From Parvibaculum sp. (lineage in GTDB: Bacteria > Pseudomonadota > Alphaproteobacteria > Parvibaculales > Parvibaculaceae), in assembly GCF_030694575.1 (NCBI RefSeq), contig NZ_JAUYUS010000083.1, positions 1 to 57,338 of the forward strand: a stretch of 57,338 nucleotides of DNA. The letters run 5' to 3'. A model generated the notes under the pieces. It was not told where the DNA came from, did no database searches, and saw nothing but the letters and a program-made list of their open reading frames with translations. Shown here piece by piece: positions 33,901 through 43,430 of this stretch (the first letter of the stretch is position 1; every line of letters begins with the position of its first letter). Made by a program: the position numbers and the translations under genes.

Positions 33901-34064
33901 TCATCTTCTCGGGCGTCATCGCCACCACCGCCTTTACCCTCTTCGTCGTCCCCGTCGCCTATCAGGCGCTTGCGCAGCGCACGGGCTCGCCGGGGGACAC
34001 GCAGCGGAAGCTGGAAAGGGAAATGGGGCAGCGCACGCTGCGGCCGATGGAGGGCGCGGAGTAG
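30939..34064 (+). CDS. RND efflux pump, inner-membrane transporter (system 1)
   Basis: Proton-driven HAE1-type exporter, 1041 residues, 12 membrane segments and two large periplasmic loops. Starts MKLSDISVTRPVFAAVISLL; the TM4 proton-relay pair is intact (LAIGLVVDDTIVVLENIYRR), and the second half has GLAAKNGILIVEFANQLRD. Substrates unknown; likely hydrophobic toxicants or drugs. Forms a two-gene unit with the adaptor upstream. Confidence 0.95.
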   Translation: MKLSDISVTRPVFAAVISLLLVAFGLVAFDRLPLREYPDIDPPVVSITTDYRGAAAAVVETRITERIEERIAGIEGIAFIQSSSQDGRSRITIEFNPGRDVDAAANDIRDRVSGILDDLPTEADPPDIQKVDSSDDVIMWLNVVSDRMNVLELTDYAERHLVDRFSTLDGVARVRLAGARSYAMRIWLDRTALAARALTVGDVERALLAENIELPAGNIESTQRQFTARVERTYRTAEDFGQLVLGQGADGYLVRLGDVARIERAAAEDRTFFRGNEMPMIGLGIIKQSTANTLTVTDGAKAEAARLAPSLPEGLEFKQSYDSSVFIEGAISEVYKTLGIAIVLVVLTIFVFLGSARATLVPAVTVPVSIIATFLVLYVASFSINLLTLLALVLAIGLVVDDTIVVLENIYRRMEEGATPLVAAYYGARQVGFAVIATTIVVMAVFVPLTFIEGEVGRLFSEFAITMAAAVGFSSIVALTLSPMLASKILKPTSNHTKFNIWVDKTFDKTKEIYARALNRTLAHPLPVFAVFAVLMVSAYGLFTVISSEYAPREDRGTFFVMVNAPEGSSYAYMEAYMTEIEKRLMPLVEGGEISRLLVRAPRSFGTTSTFNDGIAVVVLEDWGKRRSAWDIMNDIRARTGDLPGVTVSPVMRAGFGGGISKPVQFVIGGGTYDELRDWRDTLLAAIDEDNPGLVNIDHDYKETKPQLRVEIDRNSAGDLGVTVENVGRTLETIFGSRLVTTYIENGEEYDVILEGERSSQRTPSDMSNVFVRSERSGQLIPIANLVTVSEMAGPASLNRYNRVRSITIEAELADGYALGDALNYLEGLVREKLPPGVTIDYKGQSLDFIDSGSALAFVFILGVVVVFLVLAAQFESFVHPVVIITTVPLAITGGLLGIWLTGGTLNLYTQIGLIMLVGLAAKNGILIVEFANQLRDEGQEFREALVEAAGIRLRPILMTAITTAAGAIPLILSFGPGAETRAAIGVVIFSGVIATTAFTLFVVPVAYQALAQRTGSPGDTQRKLEREMGQRTLRPMEGAE

Positions 34065-34120
34065 ATTGTGGCCACCTCCCCAAGCTTGACTTTCGCCGCC
34101 GGCGACCAAGTTTACTGCGC

Positions 34121-36394
34121 ATGGACTGGAAGGAAGCAAGGCGCAACTATCTGACGCGGCCGATTTTCGGCTGGGCAAGCCGCGTGCTGCCCAGCATGTC
34201 GGAGACGGAGCGCGAGGCGCTCGAGGCGGGTGACATCTGGTGGGAAGCCGATCTTTTCACTGGCGATCCCGGCTGGGAAAAGCTGCTGGCGACACCGAAA
34301 CCGCAGCTTTCCGAGGAGGAGCAGGCCTTTATGGATGGGCCGGTCGAAGAGCTGTGCGACATGCTCGACGACTGGAAGATCACCTGGGAGGATGGCGACC
34401 TTCCCGAGGACGCATGGGACTTCATCAAGGCGAACCGCTTCTTCGGGATGATTATCCCGAAGCGATATGGCGGTCTTGAATTTTCAGCCTTCGCTCATTC
34501 GGAAGTCATCCGCAAGTTGTCGAGCCGCTCGGCGGCCGGCGCCGTCACCGTGATGGTGCCGAACTCGCTCGGACCCGGCGAACTGCTCATGCAGTTCGGG
34601 ACGGAAGAGCAGCGCGAATACTGGCTACCGAGGCTCGCCGCCGGCGAGGAAATTCCCTGCTTCGGCCTTACCAGTCCCGAAGCCGGGTCCGACGCCGCGG
34701 CGATGGTGGATCGGGGCGTCGTCTGCCGGGGCACTTTCAACGGCATGGAAGTGGTCGGCATCCGGCTGAACTGGAACAAGCGCTACATCACGCTGGCGCC
34801 CGTGGCGACGGTGCTCGGCCTCGCATTCAAGCTCAGCGATCCGGACCGTCTCCTCGGCGGCGATGAAGAGCCTGGCATTACCGTTGCGCTGGTGCCGGCC
34901 GATCTGCCGGGCGTCACCACGGGACGTCGGCACCTGCCCTCCTTCCAGATGTTTCAGAACGGACCGACCCAGGGCGACGATGTTTTCATTCCCCTCGACT
35001 ATGTGATCGGCGGGGCCGCGCAAGTCGGCAAGGGCTGGAAGATGCTGATGAGCGCGCTGGCCGCGGGACGCGGTATCTCCTTGCCGTCTCTTTCGGCGGC
35101 GGCTGCGGCCTTCTCCGCCCGCACCACCGGCGCCTATGCGCGCGTGCGTGAACAGTTCAATCTTCCCGTCGGCAAGTTCGAAGGCGTGCAGGCGCGGCTC
35201 GGTCATATCGCGGGCACGGCCTATCTGCTCGATGCCGGCCGGCGGCTCACCTGTGCCGGGCTCGATGAGGGCCGAAAGCTCGCCGTCATTTCGGCCATCA
35301 TGAAAATGCAGGCTACGAACCGGATGCGGACCGCCGTGAACGATGCCATGGACATCCACGCCGGCAAGGGCGTGATCGATGGACCGTCCAACTATCTCGG
35401 CAACCTTTATCGGGCTGTGCCTGTCGGCATAACGGTTGAAGGAGCCAACATCCTGACGCGCAACCTCATCGTCTTCGGGCAAGGTGCGATCCGCAGCCAT
35501 CCGCACCTCCTGAAGGAAATGGAAGCGCTGGAGGAAGAAGACCGCGACGTGGCTTTGGCGAAGTTCGACGAGGCGTTCTGGCGTCACGTCGGCCACAGCA
35601 TGAAGACGATGGGCCGCGCCTGGCTGCGCAACTGGACGGGCGGTCTCGTCTCCCCCGCGCCGGGCGCCGGCAAGGCAACGCGCTACTACCGCCAGCTTTC
35701 GCGCCATGCCGCGGGCTTCGCGCTTGTTGCCGATCTCGCGCTGCTTACGCTTGGCGGCGGCCTGAAACGCAAGGAGATGCTGTCGGCGCGGCTCGGCGAC
35801 ATTCTGTCGGAACTCTATCTGATGTCGGCCGTCCTGAAGCGTTGGGAGGACGAAGGCCGGCAAACGGAAGATCTCCCGCTCGTTGCTTATTGCGCGGAGG
35901 AGAGCTTCGCGACGATCGATCTGCGTTTTGCAGAAGTGTTCGCGAACCTGCCGAACCGCTTTGTCGCCGCCCTCGCCAAACTCATCGTGCAGCCGCTTGG
36001 GCCCCGGCGGCGCGGGCCGAAGGACAGGCTTGCGATGCAATGCGCCGAACTCCTGCTTGCGCCTTCCGCGACCCGCGACCGGCTCACATCCGGCTTGCAT
36101 CTCGGCCGAAGCGGCGATGCGGTCGCGACGCTCGAACAAGCGTTCAGCCTTTCGGTCCTGACGGAGAAGGCGCGGGAAAAAATGCGTGCGGCGAAGATCG
36201 GCAACCCCGAAGTGGCACTCGCGAGCGGCTATATCACCGCCGAGGACGTGGCCATGATCGCCGAACTGAAGGACGCCGTGGCGAAAGTTGTCGCCGTCGA
36301 CGATTTCGCGCCGGAAGACCTCGCCCTCCACACAACGGCAGCCACGCCCGGCGACGACGCGAATATGTCGCCGCCGCAACTTGCCCGGATGTGA
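34121..36394 (+). CDS. fadE: Acyl-CoA dehydrogenase (FadE type)
   Basis: FAD enzyme for the first step of fatty acid beta-oxidation, introducing the 2,3-trans double bond. 757 residues, the long FadE form. N-domain with NRFFGMIIPKRYGGLEFSAF; substrate/flavin segments CFGLTSPEAGSDAAAM and GIRLNWNKRYITLAPVA; the MDIHAGKGVIDGPSNYLGN and VEGANILTRNLIVFGQGAIRSHP region matches FadE. The C-terminal 250 residues are the family-specific DUF1974-type extension. 79 bases before an acetyl-CoA hydrolase gene. Confidence 0.94.
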   Translation: MDWKEARRNYLTRPIFGWASRVLPSMSETEREALEAGDIWWEADLFTGDPGWEKLLATPKPQLSEEEQAFMDGPVEELCDMLDDWKITWEDGDLPEDAWDFIKANRFFGMIIPKRYGGLEFSAFAHSEVIRKLSSRSAAGAVTVMVPNSLGPGELLMQFGTEEQREYWLPRLAAGEEIPCFGLTSPEAGSDAAAMVDRGVVCRGTFNGMEVVGIRLNWNKRYITLAPVATVLGLAFKLSDPDRLLGGDEEPGITVALVPADLPGVTTGRRHLPSFQMFQNGPTQGDDVFIPLDYVIGGAAQVGKGWKMLMSALAAGRGISLPSLSAAAAAFSARTTGAYARVREQFNLPVGKFEGVQARLGHIAGTAYLLDAGRRLTCAGLDEGRKLAVISAIMKMQATNRMRTAVNDAMDIHAGKGVIDGPSNYLGNLYRAVPVGITVEGANILTRNLIVFGQGAIRSHPHLLKEMEALEEEDRDVALAKFDEAFWRHVGHSMKTMGRAWLRNWTGGLVSPAPGAGKATRYYRQLSRHAAGFALVADLALLTLGGGLKRKEMLSARLGDILSELYLMSAVLKRWEDEGRQTEDLPLVAYCAEESFATIDLRFAEVFANLPNRFVAALAKLIVQPLGPRRRGPKDRLAMQCAELLLAPSATRDRLTSGLHLGRSGDAVATLEQAFSLSVLTEKAREKMRAAKIGNPEVALASGYITAEDVAMIAELKDAVAKVVAVDDFAPEDLALHTTAATPGDDANMSPPQLARM

Positions 36395-36473
36395 GGCGAG
36401 GAATGCTGCATTGAAGCGGGCCGGCTGATAGGATGGGCGGCGCGCCCCTTTCCCAACCGGTGGTAAATCCGTC

Positions 36474-38309
36474 GTGGCTCCCCAACCGAAAACATTCGAC
36501 GATGCCGCGGCACTGGCGGACGCCATTATAGCCAGGACCGGGAAGAAGATCGTTCTCGCGCTGCCGCTCGGCCTCGGCAAGCCGGTGCATCTCGTCAACG
36601 CCCTTGTCGAGCGGGCGACAGCAGACCCCGGCATTTCTCTTCGCATTTTCACCGCTCTGACGCTCGAAGTGCCGAAGCCATCGAGCGATATCGAGCGCCG
36701 CTTCATGGGGCCGGTAATCGAGCGGCTCTTTGCTGGCTACCCCGGCCTGACCTACGCGGCGGCACTGCACAAGGGAACGCTGCCGCCCAACATCCAGGTG
36801 AACGAGTTCTTTATGCTTGCCGGGCGCTGGCTCAACTCGCCGCGCCAGCAGCAGAACTACATTTCCGCGAACTACACCCACGCGCTTCGCTACATATTGG
36901 AAGCCGGCGTCAATGTCGTGGCACAGCTGGTCGCGCCCTCCCGGACGCGCAGCCATTTCAGCCTGAGCTGCAACCCGGATATCTCGGTCGATCTTTTCGA
37001 AGCGCGGCGGCAGGGCCGGGCCGATTTCATTGTCGCGGGCGAGACGAATTTCGACCTGCCCTATATGGGTGGCGATGCGGAAGTGGATGCCGGAGAACTC
37101 GATTTTCTTCTCGACAGTCCGAAGCTGCAAATTCCGCTCTTCGCTCCGCCGCGCGAAGCCGTATCGCCGGCGGACTATGCCATCGGCCTTCACACCGCGG
37201 CGCTGATCCCGGATGGTGGCACGTTGCAGATCGGTATCGGCTCGATCGGAGACGCAATAGGCAAGGCGCTGGTGCTTCGCCATGGCAACAACAAGGCATT
37301 CGCCGCCATAGCCGATCATCTGCGCGTGAGCGGAACGGAGCGCGGCATATTCGAAGCCGGGCTATACGGCGCAAGCGAAATGCTCGTCGAGAGCTTCGTC
37401 GACCTCATCGAAGCGGGCGTCCTGAAGCGCGAGGTGGATGGGAAACTCATTCACGCCGGCTTCTTTCTCGGCTCGCGCGCCTTCTATGAGAAGCTGCGCG
37501 GGATGCCGGAGGAGCTGCGGGCGAAGATTGCGATGGTACCCGTCGCCTATGTGAACGAACTCCATGGCGATGAAGAGCGCAAGCGCGCGGCGCGGCAGAA
37601 GGCACGCTTCATCAACACAGCCATGATGGCGACGCTGACAGGCGCGGTCGTATCGGACGGGCTCGAAGACGGGCGTGTGGTCAGCGGCGTCGGCGGGCAA
37701 TACAACTTCGTCGCCCAGGCCTTCGCGCTCGAAGATGCCCGGTCCATCATCGCGGTACGCGCCACGCGGAACAAGGACGGCAAGGCGGCTTCCAACATCG
37801 TCTGGTCCTATGGCCATACGACCATCCCCCGGCATCTGCGCGACATCGTGGTGACGGAGTACGGCGTTGCCGATCTTCGCGGCAAGACAGATGGCGACGT
37901 CGTCGCGGAGATGCTGTCGGTGGCGGATTCGCGGTTCCAGCCGGCGCTGCTGGCGGAAGCCAAAAAGGCCGGAAAGATCGCCAAGGACTATGAAATACCG
38001 GCGGCACATTCGAACAATGTGCCGGCCCGCATCGAGGCCGCGCTTGCCGAGGCGAGAACGCAGGGTCTGTTGCCGCTCTTTCCGTTCGACAGCGACTTCA
38101 CGGAGACGGAACAGAAGCTCATGCCGGCGCTGGGGCGGCTCCGGAACGCCTCCCGCGGAGAACTCCTCGGGTTCATTCTCGGCAGCGGACCGGAGGATGA
38201 CGAGGCCCGCCTCTCTCTCGCACGCATGGGCCTGGGCAATCCGTCCGGCATCAGGGAACGGATTTACCGCCGCCTGCTCCTTGGAGCCATGCGCCGAAGC
38301 GCGTCGTAA
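36474..38309 (+). CDS. Acetyl-CoA hydrolase/transferase family protein
   Basis: A 611-residue CoA-transferase-fold protein starting at GTG. Landmarks: VLALPLGLGKPVHLVNAL, DGGTLQIGIGSIGDAIGKAL, the probable catalytic-Glu region GIFEAGLYGASEM, VVSGVGGQYNFVAQAF and the C-terminal VTEYGVADLRGKTD. Family members move CoA between acetyl-CoA and acids or hydrolyse acetyl-CoA. Next to fadE it may handle acetyl-CoA or short acyl-CoA from beta-oxidation; that link is inference. Confidence 0.88.
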   Translation: MAPQPKTFDDAAALADAIIARTGKKIVLALPLGLGKPVHLVNALVERATADPGISLRIFTALTLEVPKPSSDIERRFMGPVIERLFAGYPGLTYAAALHKGTLPPNIQVNEFFMLAGRWLNSPRQQQNYISANYTHALRYILEAGVNVVAQLVAPSRTRSHFSLSCNPDISVDLFEARRQGRADFIVAGETNFDLPYMGGDAEVDAGELDFLLDSPKLQIPLFAPPREAVSPADYAIGLHTAALIPDGGTLQIGIGSIGDAIGKALVLRHGNNKAFAAIADHLRVSGTERGIFEAGLYGASEMLVESFVDLIEAGVLKREVDGKLIHAGFFLGSRAFYEKLRGMPEELRAKIAMVPVAYVNELHGDEERKRAARQKARFINTAMMATLTGAVVSDGLEDGRVVSGVGGQYNFVAQAFALEDARSIIAVRATRNKDGKAASNIVWSYGHTTIPRHLRDIVVTEYGVADLRGKTDGDVVAEMLSVADSRFQPALLAEAKKAGKIAKDYEIPAAHSNNVPARIEAALAEARTQGLLPLFPFDSDFTETEQKLMPALGRLRNASRGELLGFILGSGPEDDEARLSLARMGLGNPSGIRERIYRRLLLGAMRRSAS

Positions 38310-38517
38310 TCACAGAAATCAGCGTGAAAAAAGCCCTGCCGGGCTTGTCGGTTCCCTCATCGCAACCCCACCTAACAGCGTGGCGGAGCGGCAGGGAGGC
38401 GGAATTGCTCATTTCTTACATCGGACAGCCGGTTTTGCATGTGTTACCTGCATGCCGCACTGCACAAAAAAGGCATAGGAGACCTGCGGGGTCCCTTGGC
38501 AAGTTCCATCACCCTTC

Positions 38518-38550
38518 ATATATAGGCCCGATATATCGTTCCAATATAGG
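38518..38550. promoter_or_regulatory. Probable PadR operator
   Basis: ATATAT at 38518-38523 and 38531-38536 (13 bases apart), the perfect palindrome CGATATATCG at 38529-38538, and two (A/T)ATATAGG copies around 38519 and 38543. The cluster lies 14-46 bases upstream of the padR ATG. PadR regulators bind AT-rich inverted repeats at their own pump operons. Confidence 0.5.
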
Positions 38551-38563
38551 CTCTGGCCTCTCC

Positions 38564-39097
38564 ATGCAGGTAACCACGCTTTGTCTCGGCGCACTGGTCT
38601 TCGGCGAAGCCACCGGCTACGAGATCAACAAGATGTTCGAGGACGGTCCCTTCAGCCATTTCCTCGACGCGAGTTATGGCTCGATCTATCCGGCCCTCAC
38701 GCGTCTGACCGATGAGGGGCTCGTGACCTGCAAGGCAGAGCCGCAGGAGAAGAGGCCCGACAAGAAGGTCTATTCGCTGACCGAAAAGGGCCGCCGAAGC
38801 CTGGGCGAGGCGCTGCAGCAGACGCTGGCGCCCGACAAGTTCCGTTCCGAATTCCTGTTCGCGGTCCTCTTCGCGCATCTGCTGCCACGAAGCCGGGTGA
38901 GGACGCTTGTCGACCAACGGCTGGCCGCGATGAAGGAAAAAGTCGAGCAAATGACGGATCCCGATGAAGACGATACGCCCGGTATGGACTTTGCGCGGCA
39001 GTACGGCCTCGCCGTCTACACGGCCTCCATCGATTTTCTCGAAAACAACCGACACCTGATCGAAGAGATCGCAACCGAAGAAGAAGTCCATGTTTGA
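38564..39097 (+). CDS. PadR-family transcriptional regulator
   Basis: A 177-residue winged-helix repressor with the PadR C-terminal helical domain. Typical N-terminus: LCLGALVFGEATGYEINKMFEDG, GSIYPALTRLTDEGLVTCK, KKVYSLTEKGRRSL. Its stop overlaps the start of the adaptor gene by 8 bases, so it is the first gene of a PadR-adaptor-pump operon and most likely represses it until a toxic ligand binds. Confidence 0.9.
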   Translation: MQVTTLCLGALVFGEATGYEINKMFEDGPFSHFLDASYGSIYPALTRLTDEGLVTCKAEPQEKRPDKKVYSLTEKGRRSLGEALQQTLAPDKFRSEFLFAVLFAHLLPRSRVRTLVDQRLAAMKEKVEQMTDPDEDDTPGMDFARQYGLAVYTASIDFLENNRHLIEEIATEEEVHV

Positions 39098-40223
39098 GCG
39101 GCAAAAGAATTTCGCGACGAGGATTACCGGCGGTCGCCTTCACCGCTCGCATTTTATCGCCATCGGCATCGGTGTCGCGATCCTGCTCTGGTTCATGACC
39201 GGGCTCTTCACGGGCAGCGGGCCGACCAGCACGACAACCGCCGCCGAAGAGGACGCAGCCAACGGCGTAATGCCGCGCGTTCGCGTGACGGAGTCGGTGG
39301 CCTCGCTGCGCCGCGGTTCGGTCATCATCCGAGGCAGAACGTCAGCCAAGCGCGCCGTGGAAGTGCGCGCCGAAACGCAAGGAAGCATCGCCGAACTTCC
39401 CGTCGAAAAGGGAATGCGCGTTGCCAAAGGCGATGTCCTTTGCCGCATTGCCCTCAATGCCCGCGATGCACAACTTGCCGAAGCACAAGCCCTGGTCAAG
39501 CAGCGGCGGCTCGAATACGACGCCTCGCGCCAGCTTGCGGAAAAAGGCTATCGCGCGCCGACGGTCGCAGCCGGTTCAAAGGCGGCGCATGAAGCCGCAC
39601 AAGCACGTCTGAAGCAGATGGAGATCGAGGTCGGCCAGACAAATATCGTCGCCCCGTTCGACGGCGTTTTCGACGACCGGCCGGTGGATGTCGGCGACTA
39701 CATGCGTGTCGGCGATGTGTGCGGGCTTGTGGTGGAACTCGATCCGCTGCTCATTATCGGGCAGGTTTCCGAAGATCGCGTCGGTGCGCTGCAGATCGGC
39801 GCGGCCGGCACGGCGCGGCTGGTTACCGGTGAAACGGTTGACGGCAGGATTCACTTTGTCGCAAAAACGGCGGACCCGGCGACGCGCACATTCCGGGTCG
39901 AACTCGAAGTCCCCAATCCCGATTTCGCGATGCGGGCGGGCGTAACGGCCGAAATCATCGTGCCCGGCAACGAAGTGCTCGCGCATCGCATTCCCAGTTC
40001 CGTGATCGCGCTCGACGACAATGGCGTGATCGGCGTCCGCACGGTGGACGATGAAGGCCGCGTCAAGTTCAACCGCGCGCAGCTTGTCGACGATACGCCT
40101 GAAGGTCTGTGGATTACCGGCCTGCCGCAGAAAGTGACGATCATCACCGTCGGTCAGGACTATGTGAAGGAAGGCCAGAAGGTCGAGGCCGTACCCGCCA
40201 ACCAGGTCGGAGCAGCCCTGTGA
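39090..40223 (+). CDS. RND efflux periplasmic adaptor (system 2)
   Basis: A 377-residue membrane fusion protein anchored by an uncleaved N-terminal segment (HFIAIGIGVAILLWFMTGLF). Lipoyl motif AETQGSIAELPVEKGMRVAKGDVLC, coiled coil (AEAQALVKQRRLEYDASRQLAEKGY), second lipoyl half VGQTNIVAPFDGVFDDRPVDVGDY, then barrel domains. Overlaps padR upstream and the pump gene downstream (GTGA). Confidence 0.91.
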   Translation: MFERQKNFATRITGGRLHRSHFIAIGIGVAILLWFMTGLFTGSGPTSTTTAAEEDAANGVMPRVRVTESVASLRRGSVIIRGRTSAKRAVEVRAETQGSIAELPVEKGMRVAKGDVLCRIALNARDAQLAEAQALVKQRRLEYDASRQLAEKGYRAPTVAAGSKAAHEAAQARLKQMEIEVGQTNIVAPFDGVFDDRPVDVGDYMRVGDVCGLVVELDPLLIIGQVSEDRVGALQIGAAGTARLVTGETVDGRIHFVAKTADPATRTFRVELEVPNPDFAMRAGVTAEIIVPGNEVLAHRIPSSVIALDDNGVIGVRTVDDEGRVKFNRAQLVDDTPEGLWITGLPQKVTIITVGQDYVKEGQKVEAVPANQVGAAL

Positions 40224-43200
40224 ACGCCTTTATCGAAGCCGCGCTCGGGCATTCGCGAACCATCCTGACCAGCATGGTCTTGCTGGTGGCGGCGGGCATC
40301 ATCTCCTTCATCACCATTCCGAAGGAAGCGGACCCGGATATTCCGATTCCGATTTTCTATGTCTCGATCGTCCATCAGGGTATTTCGCCCGAAGATGCCG
40401 AACGTCTCCTCATCCGTCCCATGGAAACGGAGCTGCGTTCGCTCGAGGGTCTGGAAGACATAACCTCCATCGCCTCGCAGGGCCATGCGGGCATCCTGCT
40501 CAAGTTCGACGTGAACTTCGACAAGGACGCCGCGCTGCAGGATGTGCGCGAGAAAGTGGATCTGGCGCGGGCCAAACTGCCGAACGACACCGACGAGCCT
40601 ATCGTGCGCGAGTTCAATGCCGCGCTCTTTCCGGTCCTCATCGTCACACTTTCCGGCGACGTGCCCGAGCGCGCGCTCTACAACGCCGCGCGCAAACTCA
40701 AGGACGAGATCGAAGCGGTCCCAACGGTGCTGCAGGCGGAACTCGTCGGTCACCGCGAAGAGCTTCTCGAGGTCGTGATCGACCCGGCTAAGCTCGAATC
40801 CTACAATATTTCCCAGGGCGAGCTCATCAACATCGTGTCGCTCAACAACCGCCTTGTGGCGGCGGGCAACATCGACACGGGCCAGGGCCGCTTTTCGGTG
40901 AAGGTACCCGGCCTGTTCGAGACGCGGGAAGATGTGCTCAACCTGCCGGTCAAGGTGTCCGGCGAAGGCGTCGTTACGCTCTCCGACATCGCCGATATCC
41001 GCCGGACGTTCAAGGATCCCAACGGCTACGCTCGTTTCAACGGGCATCCGGCAATCGCCATCGAGATTACCAAGCGCATCGGCACAAACATTATCGACAA
41101 CAACGACCAGGTGCGCGATGCGGTCGCGCGCTTCACCGCCGAGTGGCCGGAATCCATTCACGTCAACTACACGCTCGACGCTTCGAGCTGGATTTACCGT
41201 TCGCTCGGTTCGCTGCAATCCTCGATCATGACCGCCATCATCCTCGTCATGATCGTCGTCGTTGCCGCGCTCGGGCTCCGGTCGGCAATGCTGGTCGGCA
41301 TCGCGATTCCGACCTCGTTCATGATCGGGTTCTTTTTCCTCGCCTCCGCCGGCTACACCATCAACATGATGGTGATGTTCGGCATGCTGCTTGCCGTCGG
41401 CATGCTCGTCGACGGCGCCATCGTGGTCGTGGAGTATGCCGACCGGAAAATGTCGGAAGGTCTCGACCGCCGCGAAGCCTATATGCTGGCCGCCAAGCGC
41501 ATGTTCTGGCCCGTCGCCTCGTCGACCGCGACGACGCTTGCCGCCTTCCTGCCGATGCTGCTGTGGCCCGGTGTGAGCGGCAAGTTCATGAGCTATCTGC
41601 CGATCACGCTCATCGTGGTGCTGTCGGCGTCGCTGCTGACGGCGCTTATTTTCGTCCCCGCCATGGGTGCGCTCTTCGGCAAGGCGGAAACCGAGAACGA
41701 CGAGGTTCTGAAGCAGCTTGCCGGCGCGGAAACGGGCGACATTCGTGCGCTGCCGGGCCTCACCGGCTCCTATGTACGCATGCTCGACACGCTGGTTCAA
41801 TATCCGGGCCGCGTTCTGGCAGCCACGGGGGTTATCCTCGTCGGCACCATCATGCTCTTCAGCGCCTTCAACAACGGCGTCGAGTTCTTCGTGGACACCG
41901 AGCCGGAGCAGGCCATCGTGCTTGTCAGCGCGCGCGGCAATCTCTCGGCGCAGGACACTTTGTCGCTTGCGCGAGACGTCGAGGACATCGTCTTGCGCAC
42001 CGATGGCGTCAAGACCGTCTTTACCCGGACCGGCCCCGGCCTCGGCTCGGGTTCGTCGGGCCGCAACGATGTGCCGAAAGATCTCATCGCGCAGATGATG
42101 ATCGAACTGAAGCCTTATGAAGAGCGGCGCAAGGGCGCGGTCATACTCGAGGATATCAGGCAGCAGACGAAGTCGCTTCCCGGCATCAAGGTCGAACTGC
42201 GCAAGCAGGAGGACGGCCCGCCGACCGGCAAGGACATCCAGATCGAGCTGACGTCGACCGATTACCGGAAGATGCTCGAGACCACGGCGATGATCCGCGC
42301 GCATCTCGATACCGAGGTGAAAGGGCTGATCGACGTCGAGGATGGACGGCCGCTTCCCGGTATCGAGTGGATCATGACCGTCGACCGCGAAATGGCCGGC
42401 CGGTTCGGTGCCGACGTCACGTCGGTTGGCGCGGTGATCCAGCTTGTCACCAACGGCATCATGATCGGCGAATACAGGCCGGACGACGCTCAGGATGAAG
42501 TCGACATCAGGGCGCGTTTTCCCGACAGTTACCGTGTGCTCGACCAGCTCGATCAGTTGAGAGTACAGACGCAGCGGGGTCTGGTGCCGATCACGAACTT
42601 CGTAACGCGCGATGCGCAGCCGCAGGTGAGTACGATAGAACGCATCAACGGCTATCGCCGCATCATGCTGAAGGCCAATACGGCGATCGACCCCGCGACG
42701 GGCGACAAGATCAATGTGGACGAGAAGGTGCGTGAGATTTCCGCATGGCTCGCCAGCCAGGACATCGATCCCGCCGTCAGGGTGAAGTTCCGCGGCGCGA
42801 ACGAGGAGCAGGCGGAGTCGGCCTCATTCCTCGGCGGCGCGCTGATCGGGGCGTTGTTCCTGATGTTCATCATCCTGCTGACGCAGTTCAACAGCTTCTA
42901 TCACTCCGTGCTGACGCTCTCGACCGTCGTCCTTTCGACCGTCGGCGTCCTCATCGGCATGGTCGTGACGGGCCAACCCTTCTCCGTCATCATGACGGGG
43001 ACGGGCATCGTCGCGCTTGCGGGTATCGTCGTGAACAACTCCATCGTTCTGATCGATACCTACCAGCGGTTGCGGGAAGACGCGATGGATGCGGTGGAGG
43101 CCGTTCTCCGTACCGCGGGGCAACGGCTGCGGCCGATCATGCTTACCACCATCACCACGATGTTCGGCCTTTTGCCGATGGCCCTCCAGGTCAATCTGAA

Positions 43201-43426
43201 TTTCGCCAGTCGCGAGATCGTGCTTGGCGGTCCGGTCTCGGTGTGGTGGGTGCAGCTTTCGACGGCCATCATTTTCGGCCTCGGCTTCTCAACCTTGCTG
43301 ACGCTTGTTCTTGTGCCGGTGCTGCTCGCGGCACCGAGCGTCATCCGCTCCAGGCGGGCGGCCCGGCGGCGTGACGAGGACGACTGGAGCCAGACCGAAC
43401 CGGCAACGAGGCGCGCGGCGGAGTAG
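40220..43426 (+). CDS. RND efflux pump, inner-membrane transporter (system 2)
   Basis: A 1068-residue RND exporter with GTG start (VNAFIEAALGHSRTILTSM). TM4 carries GMLLAVGMLVDGAIVVVEYADR: one Asp where HAE1 pumps have Asp-Asp, as in several other RND branches. The second half has GIVALAGIVVNNSIVLIDTYQRL. Transcribed with PadR and its adaptor; substrates unknown. Only about 25-30 percent like pump 1 by eye, so not a recent duplicate. Confidence 0.94.
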   Translation: MNAFIEAALGHSRTILTSMVLLVAAGIISFITIPKEADPDIPIPIFYVSIVHQGISPEDAERLLIRPMETELRSLEGLEDITSIASQGHAGILLKFDVNFDKDAALQDVREKVDLARAKLPNDTDEPIVREFNAALFPVLIVTLSGDVPERALYNAARKLKDEIEAVPTVLQAELVGHREELLEVVIDPAKLESYNISQGELINIVSLNNRLVAAGNIDTGQGRFSVKVPGLFETREDVLNLPVKVSGEGVVTLSDIADIRRTFKDPNGYARFNGHPAIAIEITKRIGTNIIDNNDQVRDAVARFTAEWPESIHVNYTLDASSWIYRSLGSLQSSIMTAIILVMIVVVAALGLRSAMLVGIAIPTSFMIGFFFLASAGYTINMMVMFGMLLAVGMLVDGAIVVVEYADRKMSEGLDRREAYMLAAKRMFWPVASSTATTLAAFLPMLLWPGVSGKFMSYLPITLIVVLSASLLTALIFVPAMGALFGKAETENDEVLKQLAGAETGDIRALPGLTGSYVRMLDTLVQYPGRVLAATGVILVGTIMLFSAFNNGVEFFVDTEPEQAIVLVSARGNLSAQDTLSLARDVEDIVLRTDGVKTVFTRTGPGLGSGSSGRNDVPKDLIAQMMIELKPYEERRKGAVILEDIRQQTKSLPGIKVELRKQEDGPPTGKDIQIELTSTDYRKMLETTAMIRAHLDTEVKGLIDVEDGRPLPGIEWIMTVDREMAGRFGADVTSVGAVIQLVTNGIMIGEYRPDDAQDEVDIRARFPDSYRVLDQLDQLRVQTQRGLVPITNFVTRDAQPQVSTIERINGYRRIMLKANTAIDPATGDKINVDEKVREISAWLASQDIDPAVRVKFRGANEEQAESASFLGGALIGALFLMFIILLTQFNSFYHSVLTLSTVVLSTVGVLIGMVVTGQPFSVIMTGTGIVALAGIVVNNSIVLIDTYQRLREDAMDAVEAVLRTAGQRLRPIMLTTITTMFGLLPMALQVNLNFASREIVLGGPVSVWWVQLSTAIIFGLGFSTLLTLVLVPVLLAAPSVIRSRRAARRRDEDDWSQTEPATRRAAE

Positions 43427-43430
43427 CCTT

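Noticed and set aside
34625-36706. A 693-codon open frame on the minus strand across fadE
   Set aside because: It is the antisense shadow of a clear FadE; its translation is low-complexity Arg/His/Gly-rich with no family resemblance. GC-rich third positions create such frames.
40160-42304. A 714-codon minus-strand frame across pump 2
   Set aside because: Antisense shadow of a well-supported RND transporter.
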